From Acidobacteriota bacterium (GTDB taxonomy: Bacteria; Acidobacteriota; Thermoanaerobaculia; UBA5066): DNA of 64,000 bases. How positions within the stretch are numbered: the stretch's first letter is position 1; every line of letters begins with the position of its first letter. Location: contig JAKOVQ010000046.1 of NCBI GenBank assembly GCA_029781975.1, positions 157,389 to 221,388 of the forward strand, in the 5' to 3' direction. Shown here in pieces: positions 37,084 through 47,544 of this stretch. Made by a program: the position numbers and the translations under genes. The notes below the pieces were generated by a model. It ran no database searches, was not told the DNA's origin, and saw only the letters and a list, made by a program, of their open reading frames with translations.

Positions 37084-38322
37084 TCAGTCGAGTCGGCGAG
37101 CCTTCCGGTACGCGGGAAGGGCCGCCGAAAGGACGCGAACCGACTCGCGGAGGTCTCCCTCCTCGAGGACGTACGCGATCCGGACCTCGTCGTGGCCGAG
37201 CCCGGACGTGGCGTAAAAGCCGGGCGCCGGGGCGACCATGACCGTCTTCCCGTCGAGGGAGAAGTCGGTCAGGAGCCACTGCGCGAAGTCCTCCGCGTCG
37301 TCGACGGGGAGGCGGGCGACGAAGTAGAACGCCCCTTCCGGCTTGCGGAGGAAGACGCCCGGGATCCTCGTCAGCCCCTCGAAGAGGACGTCGCGCCGCT
37401 TCTGGTACTCGGTCACGACCCCCTGGACGTACTCGGGGCCGAGGGCCGCCGCCGCGGGGGCGATGGCCTGCGCCAGGCCCGGCGGGGAGAGCCGCCCCTG
37501 GGCCATGTGGAGGCACGCCTGGTAGACCCCGGGGTTCCGCGTGGCGAGGCAGCCCAGGCGGATCCCGCAGGCGCTGTACCGCTTCGAGAGGCTGTCGACG
37601 ACGACGACGAGCTCCGAGAACCCCTCGAGCGAGAGGGCGCTCGTCACCGTCCGGCCGTCGTAGACGAACTCGCGGTAGACCTCGTCCGACACCAGGAAGA
37701 GACCGTGGTCGCGGCAGAACTCGGCGACGGCCAGCAGCTCCTCGCGGCGGTAGACGGTGCCCGTCGGGTTGTTCGGGTTGCAGAGGACGACCATCCTCGT
37801 CCGCTCGGTCCGGGCCTTCTCCCACGCGTCGCGCGGCGGCAGGTGGAACCCGTCCTCCCCGCGCGTGACGAGGGGGACCAGCTCCACCCCGGCGATCGTC
37901 GCGAAGGAGCGGTAGTTCGTGTAGAACGGCTCGACGAGGAGCGCGTGGTCCCCCGCCTCGGCGCAGGCGAGGAAGGCGAACTGGATCGCCTCGCTCCCGC
38001 CCGTCGTCGCGAGGAGCTGGTCGGCGCTCAGCTCCACGCCGAGGCGCCGGTAGTAGAGCTTCAGGAAGTCGACGTAGGCGGCCGTCCCCGCCGACGGCGT
38101 GTAGGCGTAGGTGACGTCGCGGATCTCGGCGAGCCGCCGGCGCATCGGCTCCGGGGTCGGGAGGTCCGGCTGGCCGATGTTGAGGTGGTAGACGTGGACG
38201 CCGCGCGCCTTCGCGGCCTCCGCGAAGGGGGCGAGCTTGCGGATGGGGGAGGGGGGCATCCGTTGGCCCCGGCTGGAGACCATCGGAGGCCTCTTGAGGC
38301 GGATCGTCGGGACGGAGCTCAC
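37084..38322 (-). CDS. PLP-dependent class I/II aminotransferase
   Basis: HVYHLNIGQPDLPTPEPM, VVLCNPNNPTGTVYRREEL, SDEVYREFVYDG, SLSKRYSACGIRLGCL. Confidence 0.95.
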   Translation of the reverse strand: MSSVPTIRLKRPPMVSSRGQRMPPSPIRKLAPFAEAAKARGVHVYHLNIGQPDLPTPEPMRRRLAEIRDVTYAYTPSAGTAAYVDFLKLYYRRLGVELSADQLLATTGGSEAIQFAFLACAEAGDHALLVEPFYTNYRSFATIAGVELVPLVTRGEDGFHLPPRDAWEKARTERTRMVVLCNPNNPTGTVYRREELLAVAEFCRDHGLFLVSDEVYREFVYDGRTVTSALSLEGFSELVVVVDSLSKRYSACGIRLGCLATRNPGVYQACLHMAQGRLSPPGLAQAIAPAAAALGPEYVQGVVTEYQKRRDVLFEGLTRIPGVFLRKPEGAFYFVARLPVDDAEDFAQWLLTDFSLDGKTVMVAPAPGFYATSGLGHDEVRIAYVLEEGDLRESVRVLSAALPAYRKARRLD

Positions 38323-38351
38323 GGCTCGGCAGCTTACACCCGGGGGCCCGG

Positions 38352-40061
38352 TCAGTAGCCCTGGGCGCACCCGTCCTTGCGCCTCTCCGTCGCCCCGGCG
38401 TAGAGGCCCGTGACCGGGTCGCGCGCGATCGCCTGGTAGCCGCCGAACGCGCCGACGCTCTCGCGCCCGAGGTGGTGCCCGCGGCGGATCAGCTCCTCGA
38501 GGACGCTCCCGGGAAGCCCTTCCTCGAGGTTCAGGACGCCGCCGTCCTTCATCACGGTCCCGGTCGGCTCGCTCGAGCCGGTGTGGTGGTAGCGGGGGAC
38601 GTCGCCGGCCTCCTGCAGGTTCATCCCGAAGTCGACCAGGTTGACGACGACCTGGACGTGCCCCTGCGGCTGCATGTCGCCCCCCATGACGCCGAAGGCC
38701 ATGAGGGGGACGCCGTCCTTCGTGAGGAAGGCGGGGATGATCGTCTGGAAGGGGCGCTTGCCCGGCTCGAGGTAGTTGGGGTGCCCCTTCTTCAGCGAGA
38801 AGAGGCCGCCGCGGTCCTGCAGCCCGAAGCCGACGGCGGGGACGGCGTAGCCGGAGCCGAAGCCGGTGTAGTTGCTCTGGATGAAGGAGACCATCAGCCC
38901 GCTCTCGTCGGCCGTGCAGAGGTAGGTCGTCTCCTTCCGGTTCAGCACCTTCTCCTCGTCCGGCGGGTCGGTCCGCGAGGCCCGCTGCATGTCGATGAGC
39001 TTCGCCCGCTCGCGGGCGTACTCCTTGGAGAGGAGCCTCTCGAGCGGGACCTTCACGAAGGCCGGGTCGGCGTAGAACCGGGCCCGGTCGGCGTAGGCGA
39101 GCTTCTTCGCCTCGACCATGACGTGCCAGAAGTCGGCGCTCGAGCGCCCCATCTTCGCGAGGTCGAACCCCTCGAGGATGTTGAGCATCTGGAGGGCCGC
39201 GATCCCCTGCGTGTTCGGAGGGAGCTCCCAGACGTCGTAGCCGCGGTAGCTCGTCGAGACGGGGGCGTCCCACGTGGAGCGGTGGCGGGCGAAGTCCTCC
39301 ATCGAGAAGAAGCCGCCGTTCGCCTTCGAGTAGGCGACGAGCGCCTCGGCGACGGGGCCCTTGTAGTAGGCGTCCCTCCCTTTCTCTGCGAGGAGGCGAA
39401 GGGTCTTCGCGAGGGCGGGGTTGCGGAAGATCTCCCCCTCCCGCGGGGGGCGGCCGCCCGGGAGGAAGACCTCGGCGAAGCCGGGCTTGTCCTTGAAGCG
39501 GCGCGAGCCGGCCTCCCAGTTGGCGGCGATGACGGGCGACAGCGGGAACCCCTCCTCGGCGTAGCGGATCGCGGCCGCGAGGACCTTCGCCATGGGGAGC
39601 TTGCCGTACCGCGCGTGCAGCTCGAACCAGCCGTCCGCGCAGCCGGGGACGGTCCAGGAGTAGGGGGAGTACAGGGGGATCGTCCCGTCCGGCAGGGGCG
39701 GGACCTTGTCCGCCGTCAGCGCCAGCGGGGCCCGCCCGGAGCCGTTCAGGCCGACGACCTCCTTCTTCGCCGGGTCCCAGAGGATCGCGAAGAGGTCGCC
39801 GCCGAGGCCGGCGGAGGTCGGCTCCATCAGGCCGAGGCAGGCGTCGGCGGCGATGGCCGCGTCGGCCGCGCTCCCTCCCTCCTTCAGGACGTCGAGCGCG
39901 GCCTGGACGGCGAGCGGCTGGGCCGCGCAGACCATTCCGTGCCTGGCCCAGACGACGGAGCGGGTGGCGTCGCCGCGGCCGCGGGGAGGCCACGGGGCCG
40001 CGGGGGGCAGGGCGGCGGCGAGGAGGGGGAGCGCGAGGGCGAGGAGGGCGGCGGCTCTCAC
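38352..40061 (-). CDS. ggt: Gamma-glutamyltransferase family protein
   Basis: GGSAADAAIAADACLGLMEPTSAGLGGDLFAILW, ELPPNTQGIAALQMLNILEGFD, KETTYLCTADESGLMVSFIQSNYTGFGSG. Confidence 0.93.
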   Translation of the reverse strand: MRAAALLALALPLLAAALPPAAPWPPRGRGDATRSVVWARHGMVCAAQPLAVQAALDVLKEGGSAADAAIAADACLGLMEPTSAGLGGDLFAILWDPAKKEVVGLNGSGRAPLALTADKVPPLPDGTIPLYSPYSWTVPGCADGWFELHARYGKLPMAKVLAAAIRYAEEGFPLSPVIAANWEAGSRRFKDKPGFAEVFLPGGRPPREGEIFRNPALAKTLRLLAEKGRDAYYKGPVAEALVAYSKANGGFFSMEDFARHRSTWDAPVSTSYRGYDVWELPPNTQGIAALQMLNILEGFDLAKMGRSSADFWHVMVEAKKLAYADRARFYADPAFVKVPLERLLSKEYARERAKLIDMQRASRTDPPDEEKVLNRKETTYLCTADESGLMVSFIQSNYTGFGSGYAVPAVGFGLQDRGGLFSLKKGHPNYLEPGKRPFQTIIPAFLTKDGVPLMAFGVMGGDMQPQGHVQVVVNLVDFGMNLQEAGDVPRYHHTGSSEPTGTVMKDGGVLNLEEGLPGSVLEELIRRGHHLGRESVGAFGGYQAIARDPVTGLYAGATERRKDGCAQGY

Positions 40062-40125
40062 GCGGGGATCTTCGCGCAGGACGGGCCGGGCGGGGGAGCC
40101 GTTCCGCGGATAAACTGCCCGATCG

Positions 40126-42696
40126 ATGGCAGCGAGGCCCCGCCCCACGCCGGCGATCCAGGTGGCGCTGGCGCTGGCGCTCCTCGCGACGTTCCTCTGG
40201 ACCGGCTTCCTCGCCTCCCGCGGGCTCGCGAACGAGTGGATCGGGGCTGGCGGCCTCCTCCTCGTCCTCCTGGTCCTCGGCACCTACGTCGCGGCGGCCG
40301 TGGTCGTCCTCCTGAGACGGCCCGCCGACCCGGTCAACAGGGCCCTCTTCCCCTTCCTGACGCTCCTCGGCGCCGTCACCGCCGGGCGGATCGCCGACCG
40401 GACGACCGAGACCCGCGACCTCGCGGACCGGGTGGCGTTCGCCGGGTCGTTCGCGCTCTACGCGGTCCTGATGGGCTGGGTCGTCGTGACGGTCCTGGCG
40501 TTCTTCCCCGTCCGGCGGGTCCCGAGCCCGGGCCGGGCGTTCGTCGTCGCCACGCTCGTCTGCCTGGTCCCGGCCGGCGCCTACCTCGCGGAGTGGATCC
40601 GCGCCGGGGCCCTCCGTCCGCTCGGAGGCGGCTGGCCCCGGGCGCTCGCCATCGCGACCCTGGCCGTCGACCTCTTCGTCTTCGTCTACTACCTCTCCCT
40701 GACGTTCCTGGCGCGCCGCGAGGACGTGAGGCGCCGGGCGCGGGTCGTCCTCGTCGGGGTCCTCGTCGACATCGGGGGCTACATCTTCCTCCGCGACATC
40801 CCGATGGTCGCCGGCCTCCCGCCGACGGCGTCCGTCGAGGTGACGAGCGCCCTCTCGCTCGTCTTCCCGGTGGCGATGCTCGTGGCGGCCACCCGCTTCC
40901 GCCTCTTCGAGGTGGACCGGCTCATCCGGCGGAGCGCGGCGTACGCCCTCACCTCGCTGGTCCTCGTCGCCCTCCTCCTCGCCGCCGTCCCGCTCCTGAC
41001 CGCGACGCTCTTCGCCGTGATGCCGGCGGAGCAGGGGACCCTCACGACCGCGGTCGTCACCGTCGTCCTCTTCCTCCTCTTCGACCCGCTCCGCCGCCGG
41101 GCGCAGCGCGCCCTCGACCGGCGGCTCTCCGTGGGGCCCGCCGACCCCGGCCGCCTCGTGGCCGAGATCGTCTCGGACCTGAAGGACGCGGGGGACGCCG
41201 TCTCCGCCGAGGTCGTCCACCGCCTCTCCGGGGCGCTCCACCCCGCCCGGCAGGCCTTCTGGACCTTTGCCGGAGAGCCGGGCGCCCGCGCCCGTCCGGT
41301 CACCGGGGGCTCGCTCTTCGAGCTCCCCGCGATCGACCGGGCGATGCTGATGCCGCACGCGGCGCCGCCGGGCGAGGAGGAGCCGGTCTGGACCCTGACG
41401 GCGGACGGGGGCGACCCGCCGTTCGAGGAGGGCCCGCTCGCCGACTCCCTGCGCGGAGCGGGCTTCGCGGTGGCGGCGCCGCTCTTCTCGAAGGCCGGCG
41501 AGCCGGTGGGCCTGCTGGCCCTCGGCCGGAAGCGGAACGGCGAGCCGTACCTGCCGGAGGAGCTGACCCTCGTCGAGGCGGTGGCGGGCCATGCCGCGCT
41601 CGCGCTGGAGCGCGAGGACCTCGCGCGCCAGCTGGAGGAGGATCGACGCGTGAGGGACAAGGTCCTCGGCCACCTGACGGCGGGAGGCGGCGGCACGCTC
41701 TACGAGTGCGACCTCTGCGGGCGCGTGGCGGGCGAGGACGAGGTCCTCTGCCCGAACGACGGGCACGCGCTCCAGATGACGCAGGCGGTGCCGCGGCTCC
41801 TGGCCGGGCGCTACCGCCTCGACCGGCGGCTCGGGGAGGGGGGGATGGGGACGGTCTACGCGGCCACCGACGTCCCCGGCGCCCGCGACGTGGCGGTGAA
41901 GCTGATCCGGGCGGACCAGCTGAAGGACGGGTCGGCCATCGCCCGATTCCGCCGGGAGGCCCGCCTGACGGGACGCCTCGGCCACCCGAACGCCATCGGC
42001 GTCTTCGACTACGGGGAGCTGCCGGGGGGCGGGGCCTTCCTGGTGATGGAGCTCCTGACCGGCGGCTCGCTCCGGGCCGAGCTGGGGCGCCGCGCGCCGC
42101 TGCCGTTCCCGGAGGCGGCGTGGGTCCTCGACAAGACGCTCGACGTCCTCGCCGCGGCGCACGCGGCCGGGCTCGTCCACCGCGACGTCAAGCCCGACAA
42201 CCTGTTCGTCACCCGCGGCCCGGCGGGGCGTCCGGTCCTGAAGCTCCTCGACTTCGGCCTGGCGCGCGAGACGCGCGTCGAGCACCCGAGCGACCCGGGG
42301 ACGAGCATCTCGTCGGTCGACGTCCTCGTCGGGACGCCCGGGTACATCGCCCCCGAGGTGGTCCGCGGCGAGACGGCGACGCACGCCTCCGACCTCTGGT
42401 CCGTCGCGGCGACGGGGTTCGAGCTCCTGACGGGCGTCCGGGTCCGGATCGAGAACGAGTCGATCCCGGTCAAGCGCCTCGCCGACGAGATCGCCGACGT
42501 GATCACCGGCGCCTCTCCCGACGTGCCGCTCGCGTACGCCCGCGCCCTCGGGACGGCGCTGGCGGTCGACCCCGACGACCGGCCGGTGTCGGCGATCGCG
42601 CTCCGCCGGATCCTGACCCGCGCCGCGCGGGGGAGGGTCCAGCCCGAGGCGGAGCTCTCGTTCGAGGTCCTGGGGGAGGCGGCGCGGCCCTACTGA
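40126..42696 (+). CDS. Multi-TM sensor + GAF-like + zinc-ribbon-like + serine/threonine kinase fusion
   Basis: N-terminal about 8 TM ending [21 protein letters not shown]...[61 protein letters not shown]...[11 protein letters not shown]...LLDFGLARE. Confidence 0.93.
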   Translation: MAARPRPTPAIQVALALALLATFLWTGFLASRGLANEWIGAGGLLLVLLVLGTYVAAAVVVLLRRPADPVNRALFPFLTLLGAVTAGRIADRTTETRDLADRVAFAGSFALYAVLMGWVVVTVLAFFPVRRVPSPGRAFVVATLVCLVPAGAYLAEWIRAGALRPLGGGWPRALAIATLAVDLFVFVYYLSLTFLARREDVRRRARVVLVGVLVDIGGYIFLRDIPMVAGLPPTASVEVTSALSLVFPVAMLVAATRFRLFEVDRLIRRSAAYALTSLVLVALLLAAVPLLTATLFAVMPAEQGTLTTAVVTVVLFLLFDPLRRRAQRALDRRLSVGPADPGRLVAEIVSDLKDAGDAVSAEVVHRLSGALHPARQAFWTFAGEPGARARPVTGGSLFELPAIDRAMLMPHAAPPGEEEPVWTLTADGGDPPFEEGPLADSLRGAGFAVAAPLFSKAGEPVGLLALGRKRNGEPYLPEELTLVEAVAGHAALALEREDLARQLEEDRRVRDKVLGHLTAGGGGTLYECDLCGRVAGEDEVLCPNDGHALQMTQAVPRLLAGRYRLDRRLGEGGMGTVYAATDVPGARDVAVKLIRADQLKDGSAIARFRREARLTGRLGHPNAIGVFDYGELPGGGAFLVMELLTGGSLRAELGRRAPLPFPEAAWVLDKTLDVLAAAHAAGLVHRDVKPDNLFVTRGPAGRPVLKLLDFGLARETRVEHPSDPGTSISSVDVLVGTPGYIAPEVVRGETATHASDLWSVAATGFELLTGVRVRIENESIPVKRLADEIADVITGASPDVPLAYARALGTALAVDPDDRPVSAIALRRILTRAARGRVQPEAELSFEVLGEAARPY

Positions 42697-43766
42697 GCCC
42701 GGGGGGGGACGGGGGTCTCGAGGAAGACGCGGAGGTTCCGCGGGACCACCCAGAGCCGCTCGCCCGGGACGGGCCGAAGCGCCTCGAACCTCTCCCTCGT
42801 CAGCTCGACCTTCAGGGGAGCGGCGCCGTCGGGGAGGAGCTCGAGCCTGAGGAGCGCCCCCGCGATGCCGACCCGCGTCAGCGACGCCCAGAATCCGGTG
42901 TCGCCCGCCTCGCGGCTCAGGTCGATCTCGTACGAGCGCGCGTAGCCGGCCGCGGGGGCCGGCTCGGCGTGCGGGTGGTCCGGGTACGCGACGGAGAGCG
43001 GGCCGAGGAGCGCCCGTCCGTTCTCGACGCGGCCGTGGAAGATGTTGACGTTCCCGAGGAAGTCGAGGACGAAGGGGCTCGTGGGCCTCTCGAACAGCTC
43101 CTCGGGCGGGCCGTCCTGGACCACGCGCCCCTGGTTCAGGAGGACGATCCGGTCGGCGACCTCGAGAGCCTCCTCCTGGTCGTGCGTGACGAAGAGGCTC
43201 GTCAGGCGGATCTCGTCGTGGAGACGCCGGAGCCAGCGCCGGAGCTCCTGCCTCACCCGCGCGTCGAGCGACCCGAACGGCTCGTCGAGGAGGAGGACGC
43301 GGGGCTCGACGGCGAGCGCCCGCGCGAGGGCGACGCGCTGGCGCTGCCCGCCCGACAGCTCCCCGGGGAGGCGGTCGCCGAGCCAGTCGAGCTGGACGAG
43401 CTTCAGGAGGTCGCCGACGCGCCGCCGGACCTCCTCCTCGGAGGGGCGCTCGCCCCGGGGCTTCACCCTCATGCCGAACGCGACGTTCTCGAAGACGGTC
43501 ATCCGCCGGAAGAGGGCGTAGTGCTGGAAGACGAAGCCGATCCGCCGCTCGCGCGGGTCGCGCGGCCCGACGTCGGTCCCGTGGAAGAGGACGGACCCGC
43601 GGTCGGCGCGCTCGAGCCCCGCGATGATCCGGAGGAGGCTCGTCTTCCCGGACCCGGAAGGCCCGAGGAGCGCGACCAGCTCGCCGTCCGCCACCGTCAG
43701 GCTCACGTCGCGGAGCGCGGTGAAGCTCCCGAAGCTCTTCGTGACCCCCAGGACCTCGATGCTCAC
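42690..43766 (-). CDS. cysA: Sulfate/thiosulfate ABC transporter ATP-binding protein
   Basis: [74 protein letters not shown]-like C-terminus. Confidence 0.95.
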   Translation of the reverse strand: MSIEVLGVTKSFGSFTALRDVSLTVADGELVALLGPSGSGKTSLLRIIAGLERADRGSVLFHGTDVGPRDPRERRIGFVFQHYALFRRMTVFENVAFGMRVKPRGERPSEEEVRRRVGDLLKLVQLDWLGDRLPGELSGGQRQRVALARALAVEPRVLLLDEPFGSLDARVRQELRRWLRRLHDEIRLTSLFVTHDQEEALEVADRIVLLNQGRVVQDGPPEELFERPTSPFVLDFLGNVNIFHGRVENGRALLGPLSVAYPDHPHAEPAPAAGYARSYEIDLSREAGDTGFWASLTRVGIAGALLRLELLPDGAAPLKVELTRERFEALRPVPGERLWVVPRNLRVFLETPVPPRAQ

Positions 43767-44599
43767 CGCCTCTCCTCCCTGCGCCGGCGGCCGAGGAGCG
43801 CCTGGAGGACGAGCGTCACCAGCGCGACGCCGGTCAGGAGCGTCGCCACGGCGAACGCCCCCTGGAAGTCGTACTCGTCGTAGAGGACCTCGACGTGGAG
43901 CGGGAGGGTGTTCGTCCGCCCGCGGATGTGGCCGGAGACGACGGAGACCGCGCCGAACTCGCCCACCGCGCGTGCCGTGCAGAGGATCGTCCCGTAGAGG
44001 AGCGCCCACTTCACGTTCGGGAGGGTGACCCTGAGGAAGGTCGTCAGGAAGCCGGCCCCGAGGACGCGCGCCGCCTCCTCCTCCTCGGAGCCCGTCGCCT
44101 GCATGAGGGGGACGAGCTCGCGCGCGACGAAGGGGAAGGTGACGAAGACCGTGGCCAGGACGATCCCCGGGACGGCGAAGACGACCGGGAAGGCGTGGGC
44201 GGCGAGCCAGGGCCCGAGGAGCCCGGTCCGGCCGAAGACGAGGACGAGGACCATCCCCGCGACGACGGGGGAGACCGCGAAGGGGAGGTCGACGAGGGCG
44301 AGGAGGACGCTCCGCCCCGGGAAGCGGAACTTCCCGAGCGCCCAGCCCGCCGCGAGCCCGAAGGCCACGTTGAGGGGGACGGCGATCGCGGCGACGAGGA
44401 GCGTGAGCCGGAGGGCGGCGAGGGCGTCCGGGTGACGGACGGAGGCGAGGTAGGCGGCGGCCCCGTTGCGGAAGGCCTCGGCGAAGACGGCCGCCAGCGG
44501 GACGACGAGGAAGAGCCCGAGGACGGCGAGCGCCGCGGCGCCGAGCAGGAGCCGGACGGCGCGGGAGCCGGATCGGGGAGAGAGGGCGTAGGCGTCCAC
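43763..44599 (-). CDS. cysW: Sulfate ABC transporter permease
   Basis: [98 protein letters not shown]. Confidence 0.95.
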   Translation of the reverse strand: MDAYALSPRSGSRAVRLLLGAAALAVLGLFLVVPLAAVFAEAFRNGAAAYLASVRHPDALAALRLTLLVAAIAVPLNVAFGLAAGWALGKFRFPGRSVLLALVDLPFAVSPVVAGMVLVLVFGRTGLLGPWLAAHAFPVVFAVPGIVLATVFVTFPFVARELVPLMQATGSEEEEAARVLGAGFLTTFLRVTLPNVKWALLYGTILCTARAVGEFGAVSVVSGHIRGRTNTLPLHVEVLYDEYDFQGAFAVATLLTGVALVTLVLQALLGRRRREERR

Positions 44600-44611
44600 G
44601 GAGCGGCCCCC

Positions 44612-45448
44612 TCAGCCCCGCGCGGCGGGACCGACGCCCCACGCCTGCAGGCGGTTGACGGCCAGGAGGAGGAGGAACGAGGCGACGAGGAGGACGGCGG
44701 CGAGCGCCGTCGCCCCCGCGTAGTCGTACTGCTCGAGCCTGGTCATGATCAGGAGCGGAGCGACCTCCGTCCGCATCGGCATGTTCCCGGAGATGAAGAC
44801 CACCGATCCGTACTCGCCCAGGCCGCGCGCGAAGGCGAGCGAGAAGCCGGTGGCGAGCGCCGGGAGGAGCTCCGGGAAGAGGACGCGGCGGAACGTCTGT
44901 CCCGCCGTCGCCCCGAGGCTCGTCGCGGCGTCCTCGACCTCGGGGTCGAGGCTCTCGAGGACCGGCTCGAGGGTCCTCACCGCGAAGGGGATCCCGAGGA
45001 AGACGAGGGCGACGCCGATCCCGAGCGGGGTGAACGCGACCGGGACGCCGAGCGCGGCGAGGGGGCGCCCGAGCCAGCCGTTCGGGGCGTAGAGCGTCGT
45101 CAGGGCGATCCCGGCCACGGCGGTCGGGAGGGCGAACGGGAGGTCGATCAGCGCGTCGAGGAGGCGCCGCCCCGGCAGGCGGTGCCGGACGAGGACCCAG
45201 GCGAGGAGGAGCCCGAGGAGGGCGGCGACCGCCGCGCTCGCCAGCGCGAGGCCGAAGGTGAGGCGAATCGAGGCGGCCACGCGGGGGGCCGCCACGATCC
45301 GGGCGATCTCGGCCGGCGGCATCCTCAGGGCGGAAAGGACGAGCGCCGCCAGCGGCGCCAGGACGACGACCGAGAGCCACAGGAGCGTGAACCCGAGCGC
45401 CGGCCCGAAGCCGGGGAGGATCCGGGGCTCGACGGCGGGGCGCTTCAC
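44612..45448 (-). CDS. cysT: Sulfate ABC transporter permease
   Basis: [84 protein letters not shown] start. Confidence 0.95.
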   Translation of the reverse strand: MKRPAVEPRILPGFGPALGFTLLWLSVVVLAPLAALVLSALRMPPAEIARIVAAPRVAASIRLTFGLALASAAVAALLGLLLAWVLVRHRLPGRRLLDALIDLPFALPTAVAGIALTTLYAPNGWLGRPLAALGVPVAFTPLGIGVALVFLGIPFAVRTLEPVLESLDPEVEDAATSLGATAGQTFRRVLFPELLPALATGFSLAFARGLGEYGSVVFISGNMPMRTEVAPLLIMTRLEQYDYAGATALAAVLLVASFLLLLAVNRLQAWGVGPAARG

Positions 45449-46473
45449 GGCTGGAGCATCCGGTCGAAGAGGCCCCCCTCGTCGAAGTGGGCTCTCTGGG
45501 CCGTCTCCCAGCCGCCGAAGAGGGCGTCGACGGTGAAGAGCCTCAGCGGAGGGAAGGGAACGCGCGCCGCGCGGAGGGCCGCGGGCGAGCGGGGCCGGTA
45601 GCCGTGTCGAGCGACGATCGCCTGGGCCTCGTCCGAGTAGAGGAACTCGAGGTAGGCCTGAGCGACGGCTCGCGTCCCCCGCCGGTCGACGACCGCGTCG
45701 ACGAGGGCGACCGGCGGCTCGGCGAGGATCGAGTCGGGCGGGACCACGATCTCGACGCGGCCGGCATCCCCCTGCCGGAGGGCGAGGAGCGCCTCGTTCT
45801 CCCAGGCGAGGAGGACGTCGCCGATCCCCCGCTGGACGAAGGTGGTCGTGGAGCCGCGGGCGCCGGTGTCGAGGACCGGCACGTTCCGGACGATCCCTCT
45901 CACGAGCGCCTCGGCCGCCCGGGCGTCCTTCCCCCTCACGAGCGCCGAGCCCCACGCGGCGAGGTAGTTCCACCGGGCGCCTCCCGACGTCTTGGGGTTC
46001 GGGGTGACGACGGAGACCCCCGGGCGGGCGAGGTCGGGCCAGTCGCGGATCCCCTTCGGGTTCCCCTTCCTCACGAGGAAGACGACCGTCGACGTGTAGG
46101 GGCAGCTGTTGTGGGGGAGCCGCTTCTGCCATCCCGGCCGGACGAGGCCGGTCATCCGGCTGATCGCCTCCACGTCGTAGGCGAGGGCGAGCGTGACGAC
46201 GTCGGCCGGGAGGCCGTCGATGACCGACCGCGCCTGCTTGCCGGAGCCGCCGTGCGACTGCTGGATCGTCACCCTCTGCCCGGTCCTCTCCAGCCAGCGG
46301 CGGGCGAAGGCCGCGTTCACCTCCTGGTAGAGCTCGCGGGTCGGGTCGTAGGAGACGTTGAGGAGGGTGACCTCCGGGGCCGGGCCCGAGGCTCCCTCGC
46401 GCGCGAGGAGGAAGGCTGCGGCCGCCGCCCCCACGGCGACGGCGAGGAGCGCGGCCCGGCGAGTCTGTCGCAT
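45445..46473 (-). CDS. sbp: Sulfate-binding periplasmic protein
   Basis: [72 protein letters not shown]. Confidence 0.95.
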   Translation of the reverse strand: MRQTRRAALLAVAVGAAAAAFLLAREGASGPAPEVTLLNVSYDPTRELYQEVNAAFARRWLERTGQRVTIQQSHGGSGKQARSVIDGLPADVVTLALAYDVEAISRMTGLVRPGWQKRLPHNSCPYTSTVVFLVRKGNPKGIRDWPDLARPGVSVVTPNPKTSGGARWNYLAAWGSALVRGKDARAAEALVRGIVRNVPVLDTGARGSTTTFVQRGIGDVLLAWENEALLALRQGDAGRVEIVVPPDSILAEPPVALVDAVVDRRGTRAVAQAYLEFLYSDEAQAIVARHGYRPRSPAALRAARVPFPPLRLFTVDALFGGWETAQRAHFDEGGLFDRMLQP

Positions 46474-46502
46474 AATTCCTTCTATTTGAGTAGACATTTG
46501 TC

Positions 46503-46973
46503 TCACGAGCCGATAGCCCCGCCCGCCGCCCCGTCGCGGCGCGCGCGAGCGGCGAGGATCCGCCGGTCCCGGGCCAGGAGGTCCGAGAGGGTGGTGTGGT
46601 CGAGGATCGCCGCGGCGGCGTTGCGGACGTCGAGGAAGAGCTCGAACAGACCCGCGTGCCGGGCCTCGTGGCGGACGCGGTGCTCGAGCTCGGCCGCGTC
46701 GCCGAAGGGGGCGAGAGGCCCGTCCACGAGCCGGATCACGTCGCCCAGGACCACCTCCGCCGGGGGGCGCCGCAGGCGGTAGCCGCCGACGCGGCCCCGC
46801 TGGCTGGTGACGATCCGGGCGTTCCTCAGGGAGAGGAGGATCGCCTCGAGGAACTTCTCGGGGATCCCCTCCCGCTCGGCGATCTCGCGGGCGGTGACGA
46901 GGCCGGTCCCCCACGCCTCGGCGAGGTGGAGGAGAGCCTGGAGGGCGTAGAGGCCGCGCTGCGAGACCTTCAA
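46503..46973 (-). CDS. Rrf2 family transcriptional regulator, cysteine-free (CymR/IscR superfamily)
   Basis: [74 protein letters not shown] start; no Cys in the protein. Confidence 0.92.
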   Translation of the reverse strand: MKVSQRGLYALQALLHLAEAWGTGLVTAREIAEREGIPEKFLEAILLSLRNARIVTSQRGRVGGYRLRRPPAEVVLGDVIRLVDGPLAPFGDAAELEHRVRHEARHAGLFELFLDVRNAAAAILDHTTLSDLLARDRRILAARARRDGAAGGAIGS

Positions 46974-47048
46974 GACATCAAATTCCCATGCGAATGATAG
47001 GGTTTATTTTTCCGGCGTCAACCGTTGCTCCGGGCGGCCACCGGGGGG

Positions 47049-47069
47049 ACACCCGAACGGGTGTTGACA
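47049..47069 (+). promoter_or_regulatory. Palindrome ACACCCG-AA-CGGGTGT fused to a TTGACA -35-like box, upstream of PilZ gene
   Basis: Perfect 7-bp arms at 47049-47064; TTGACA at 47064-47069. Confidence 0.6.
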
Positions 47070-47107
47070 TCCCGCGACCCGGCCGCCGATCCTTCGCGAA
47101 ACAGCAG

Positions 47108-47143
47108 GGGCGAAACGCCCGGGTGCCGGCGAACGATGCCGGC
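47108..47143 (+). other. Two consecutive leader hairpins GGGCG-AAA-CGCCC and GCCGGC-GAACGAT-GCCGGC before PilZ RBS
   Basis: Perfect stems read directly; SD GGAGG follows at about 47147. Confidence 0.55.
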
Positions 47144-47160
47144 TCTGGAGGTGAAGGCCC

Positions 47161-47481
47161 GTGATCGAAAGGCGCAACTTCCCGAGGAAGCGGAGGCGGC
47201 TGATCGTCGAGTACGTCCTGGACGGGAAGCCCTTCTCCGGCTTCACCTGGGACATGTCGTACACCGGCCTCTACATCGCGGGGACTGCGACCCCCCGGAT
47301 CGGAGAGCGGATGAGCGCCTCGATCCACCTCCCGGACGGGAAGCGGGTCGCCTGCGAGGGGAAGGTCATCCGTTCCCGCAAGGTCCCGGCCAGCCTCGCG
47401 CTCGAGTACCCGAACGGGTTCTCCGTGGCGCTGACGGGGTACTTCGAGGACTACTGCCGGTTCGTCGGCGGCCTGCAGTAG
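47161..47481 (+). CDS. PilZ domain protein (putative c-di-GMP receptor)
   Basis: IERRNFPRKRRRLIVEY...SGFTWDMSYTGLYI (RxxxR...D/NxSxxG motif). Confidence 0.88.
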   Translation: MIERRNFPRKRRRLIVEYVLDGKPFSGFTWDMSYTGLYIAGTATPRIGERMSASIHLPDGKRVACEGKVIRSRKVPASLALEYPNGFSVALTGYFEDYCRFVGGLQ

Positions 47482-47544
47482 TCCGCGCGAACGGCCCGCG
47501 CCGGGGGCGCGGGCCGCGCGAGGGTCGGGGGAGAGGCGGGCCGG

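Noticed and set aside
38323-42384. N-terminal extension of the 1,766-aa minus ORF ending at 37084
   Set aside because: Only the aminotransferase portion (to 38322) is credible; the rest is antisense to the kinase or out of frame with ggt
38472-43883. 1,803-aa plus-strand ORF
   Set aside because: Runs antisense to ggt and out of frame through the kinase and cysA; shadow ORF
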